DNA of 64,000 bases from positions 62,001 through 126,000 of the forward strand of contig JODI01000011.1 of NCBI GenBank assembly GCA_000720805.1, given 5' to 3'. The position numbers were made by a program, and so were the translations under genes. This stretch comes from Streptomyces violaceoruber (GTDB taxonomy: Bacteria; Actinomycetota; Actinomycetes; Streptomycetales; Streptomycetaceae). The notes beneath the pieces were generated by a model. It was not told the DNA's origin. It worked only from the letters and a program-made list of their open reading frames with translations, and ran no database searches. Of the stretch, positions 61,824-64,000 are shown piece after piece (the stretch's first letter is position 1; every line of letters begins with the position of its first letter).

Positions 61824-63053
61824 ATGCACCTGCCCAGACGAACCCTGCTGGCGGCGACCACAGCAGCCGCGTCCTTCACCGCCGCACCCCCCGCCGCCGC
61901 GGCCCGCCGCAGGCGAACCGGTTTCGAGAACCTCGCCGCGAACGCCTACGCCCAGCTCTCCGGTCAACGCGTCGGAATCGTCACCAACCCCACCGGCGTC
62001 ACCCGCGACGTCCGCCACATCGTCGACGTCATGCACGCGGACAGCCGAGTGGACCTGAGGGCCGTCTTCGGCCCCGAACACGGCTTCCGCGGCACCGCCC
62101 AGGCCGGCGGTTCCGAGGGCCGCCACGACGACCCGGCGACCGGCCTGCCGGTCTACGACACGTACCTCAAGAGCGGTCAGGCGCTCGCCGGCATCTTCAC
62201 CGCATCCGGCGTGGACACCGTCGTCTTCGACATCCAGGACGTGGGCGCGCGCTTCTACACGTACATCTGGACGCTGTACGACTGCATGGAGGCGGCCCGG
62301 CTCGCGGGCAAGCGGTTCGTCGTCCTGGACCGGCCGAACCCGGTGACCGGCCGGGCGGCTCTGGGCCCGGTGCTGCACGAGGAGTTCGCGACCTTCGTCG
62401 GACGCAAGCCGATCTCCCAGGCGCACGGGATGACCGTCGCGGAGCTTGCACGGCTGTTCAACGGGGAGTTCCTGAGCACGCCTGTCGAGCTGGACACCGT
62501 GCTGATGACCGGGTGGCGCAGGTCGCAGTGGTACGACGCCTGGGGGCTGCCCTGGGTGCCGCCGAGCCCGAACATGCCGACGCCCGACACCGCCCTCGTC
62601 TACTCCGGGACGTGCCTCTTCGAGGGGACGAACCTGTCGGAGGGGCGCGGGACGACCCGGCCGTTCGAACTGCTCGGCGCGGAGGGCGTCGACGGGCGCT
62701 GGGCCGACGCGGCGAACCGCCTCGCGCTGCCCGGTGTGCGCTTCAGGGAGGCGTACTTCGCGCCCACCTTCTCCAAGTTCCAGGGGAAGACGATCGGGGG
62801 CGTGCAGATCCATGTGCACGACCGGGACGCCTACGACCCGGTACGCACCGGGATCGCGCTTCTGGTGACCGCCAGGAAGGTGTGGAGCGGCTTCGCCTGG
62901 CGCCCGGACAACTGGATCGACAAGCTGACCGGTTCCACGCTGGTGCGCACCATGATCGACGCGGGCGCGGACACCGACGCCGTGGCGGCGGGCTGGGAGC
63001 GGGAGCTGGCGGCGTTCCGGCGGGTGCGCAGGGAGTACCTCGTGTACCGGTGA
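61824..63053 (+). CDS. Exported DUF1343 protein (NamZ-like exo-muramidase)
   Basis: A 409-aa protein with a twin-arginine-like signal peptide (LPRRTLLAATTAAASF, cleavage near AAA at about 28). The DUF1343 body shows VGIVTNPTGVTRDVRH, FGPEHGFRG, FDIQDVGARFYTYIWT and PNMPTPDTALVYSGT. DUF1343 proteins include exo-beta-N-acetylmuramidase NamZ, which acts on cell-wall fragments. AAGGAGGT before ATG 61824 is near ideal. Single gene. Confidence 0.9.
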   Translation: MHLPRRTLLAATTAAASFTAAPPAAAARRRRTGFENLAANAYAQLSGQRVGIVTNPTGVTRDVRHIVDVMHADSRVDLRAVFGPEHGFRGTAQAGGSEGRHDDPATGLPVYDTYLKSGQALAGIFTASGVDTVVFDIQDVGARFYTYIWTLYDCMEAARLAGKRFVVLDRPNPVTGRAALGPVLHEEFATFVGRKPISQAHGMTVAELARLFNGEFLSTPVELDTVLMTGWRRSQWYDAWGLPWVPPSPNMPTPDTALVYSGTCLFEGTNLSEGRGTTRPFELLGAEGVDGRWADAANRLALPGVRFREAYFAPTFSKFQGKTIGGVQIHVHDRDAYDPVRTGIALLVTARKVWSGFAWRPDNWIDKLTGSTLVRTMIDAGADTDAVAAGWERELAAFRRVRREYLVYR

Positions 63054-63163
63054 GCTGGTGAATCACCCGTACGAGTCGTGATGAGGCATGACGTATGGCC
63101 AACTCCGGCCGGTAGCAGGACGATGCGCACACATCGCACACTCCGGGGACGAGGAGGCCGGTC

Positions 63164-64000
63164 ATGGCTGATCCGGCGGCAATGAGCGTGACTCCGTACT
63201 GGGAGCTCACGTTCGACGCGGACGGGGACACGGACATCCGCGGGCGGGACCGGTTGCTCGCCGGGGTGGCGCAGCACCACGTCCGTGATCTGCTGGTCTT
63301 CGCGCACGGCTGGAACAACGACCGCTCGGGCGCGACCCGGCTCTACAGCGACTTCTTCGCGCCCGTCCCCCGGGTCGCCCCGGGAGCCGGACTCGGGTAC
63401 GCCGGGGTGGTGTGGCCGTCGATGCGGTTCTCGGACGAGCCGATCCCGGACTTCCCGCGGACGGTGGCCGCCGAGATGCCGCCGCGTCCGGCGTTGGACA
63501 AGGACACCCGGCACGCGCTGCTGGAGACCTTTCCCGGACGGGCCACCGTGATCGAGCGGATCGCGGGGCTGCTGGACCAGCAGCCGGGTGCGGATGCCGG
63601 GTTGGAGGAGTTCGGGCGGCTGGTGCGGATGCTGGTGGAGGTGGTGCCGACGGAGCCGCAGGTGCGGTTCGCGGCGGACACACTGGTGGACGGGGTGCCG
63701 CAGAGGGATCCCGTGATGTTCTCGGAGTCCGTGCCGGAGCTGTGCGAGGAGTTCGCGCGGGCGCTGGCGGAGCTCGAGTCGCCGGGTGGGCCGGTGGCGG
63801 AGTTCTCGATCCCCAACCCGTGGGACGGGGCGCACGAGTTGCTGCGGCAGGCGACGTACTACGCCATGAAGCGGCGCGCGGGGGCCGTCGGGGAGCGCGG
63901 ACTCGGGCGGGTGCTCGGTCAGTTGGCCGCGGCGGCGCCGGACGTACGGGTGCATCTCGTGGGGCACAGTTTCGGGGCCCGGCTGGTGTCGTTCGCCTTG
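63164..64000 (+). CDS. Alpha/beta-hydrolase-like protein, partial at window end
   Basis: The frame opens with ATG at 63164 after GAGGAGG and stays open for 279 codons to the window edge. Two serine-hydrolase hallmarks are visible: DLLVFAHGWNND (oxyanion region) and the nucleophile elbow VHLVGHSFGARL near residue 268. Strand VVWPS follows. The C-terminus with the catalytic His is beyond the window. No signal peptide. Substrate unknown. Confidence 0.88.
   Translation, partial: MADPAAMSVTPYWELTFDADGDTDIRGRDRLLAGVAQHHVRDLLVFAHGWNNDRSGATRLYSDFFAPVPRVAPGAGLGYAGVVWPSMRFSDEPIPDFPRTVAAEMPPRPALDKDTRHALLETFPGRATVIERIAGLLDQQPGADAGLEEFGRLVRMLVEVVPTEPQVRFAADTLVDGVPQRDPVMFSESVPELCEEFARALAELESPGGPVAEFSIPNPWDGAHELLRQATYYAMKRRAGAVGERGLGRVLGQLAAAAPDVRVHLVGHSFGARLVSFAL

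Overview
The window is high-GC chromosomal DNA from an actinomycete, almost certainly a Streptomyces. The codons are strongly GC-ending. It carries chaplin genes (chpC, chpH) that make the hydrophobic sheath of aerial hyphae, a mycothiol gene (mshC), the IclR-type glycerol regulator gylR with its operon, and a Pls/PosA-type peptide synthetase. Gene content and order look like the conserved core region around gylR, mshC and chpC/chpH of Streptomyces coelicolor; this is recalled, not computed. I saw no phage, IS element, CRISPR array, rRNA or integrase. One tRNA gene is present.

Layout. (1) 1-5.4 kb: start of a probable site-2 protease (minus), a Fe-S RecB-type nuclease, an orphan LuxR-type response regulator, and two related solute-binding lipoproteins without permease genes. 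(2) 5.9-15.9 kb: HAD phosphatase and methionine synthase metH (minus), then gylR-glpF-glpK-glpD for glycerol uptake and catabolism, with matching 17-bp palindromes before gylR and glpF. (3) 16-24.9 kb: FadR-type regulator with an operator at its promoter, a PAC2 protein, a Tat-exported beta-propeller, the mshC cluster (phosphomutase, DUF3090, SCO1664 family, mshC), CorA, and a ferritin-like protein. (4) 25.5-31.3 kb: an F420-type oxidoreductase, an aldo/keto reductase coupled to a RecD2-like protein whose ATPase motifs have decayed, and two small conserved proteins. (5) 31.4-40.7 kb: chpC, chpH, an M20 peptidase, tRNA-Leu(GAG), a Pls/PosA-like synthetase followed by an M1 metallopeptidase (the pls-pld arrangement), and a SEC-C protein. 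(6) 40.7-45.4 kb: gluconate/idonate cluster (GntR, gluconokinase, GntP, 5-keto reductase, idonate dehydrogenase). (7) 45.5-53 kb, all minus: sensor kinase with MHYT protein, molybdopterin oxidoreductase with cytochrome b, amino acid permease, TPR-like protein. (8) 53.8-64 kb: DMT transporter, Nudix hydrolase, two DUF202 membrane proteins, a fatty acyl/acyl-CoA gene set (phosphotransferase, acyl-CoA dehydrogenase, TetR, CoA ligase, SDR) sharing a TetR-type palindrome, a NamZ-like exported protein, and a serine hydrolase cut by the window end.

Two features stand out. The synthetase-peptidase pair at 34.7-40.0 kb could make and trim an unknown homopolymer of an amino acid. Short tandem repeats (10-43 bp units) also recur in many intergenic spaces; they differ from place to place but look like the same kind of process. 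Most genes have clear ribosome binding sites, and where the longest reading frame started too far upstream I moved the start to the site with the best ribosome binding site or signal peptide.
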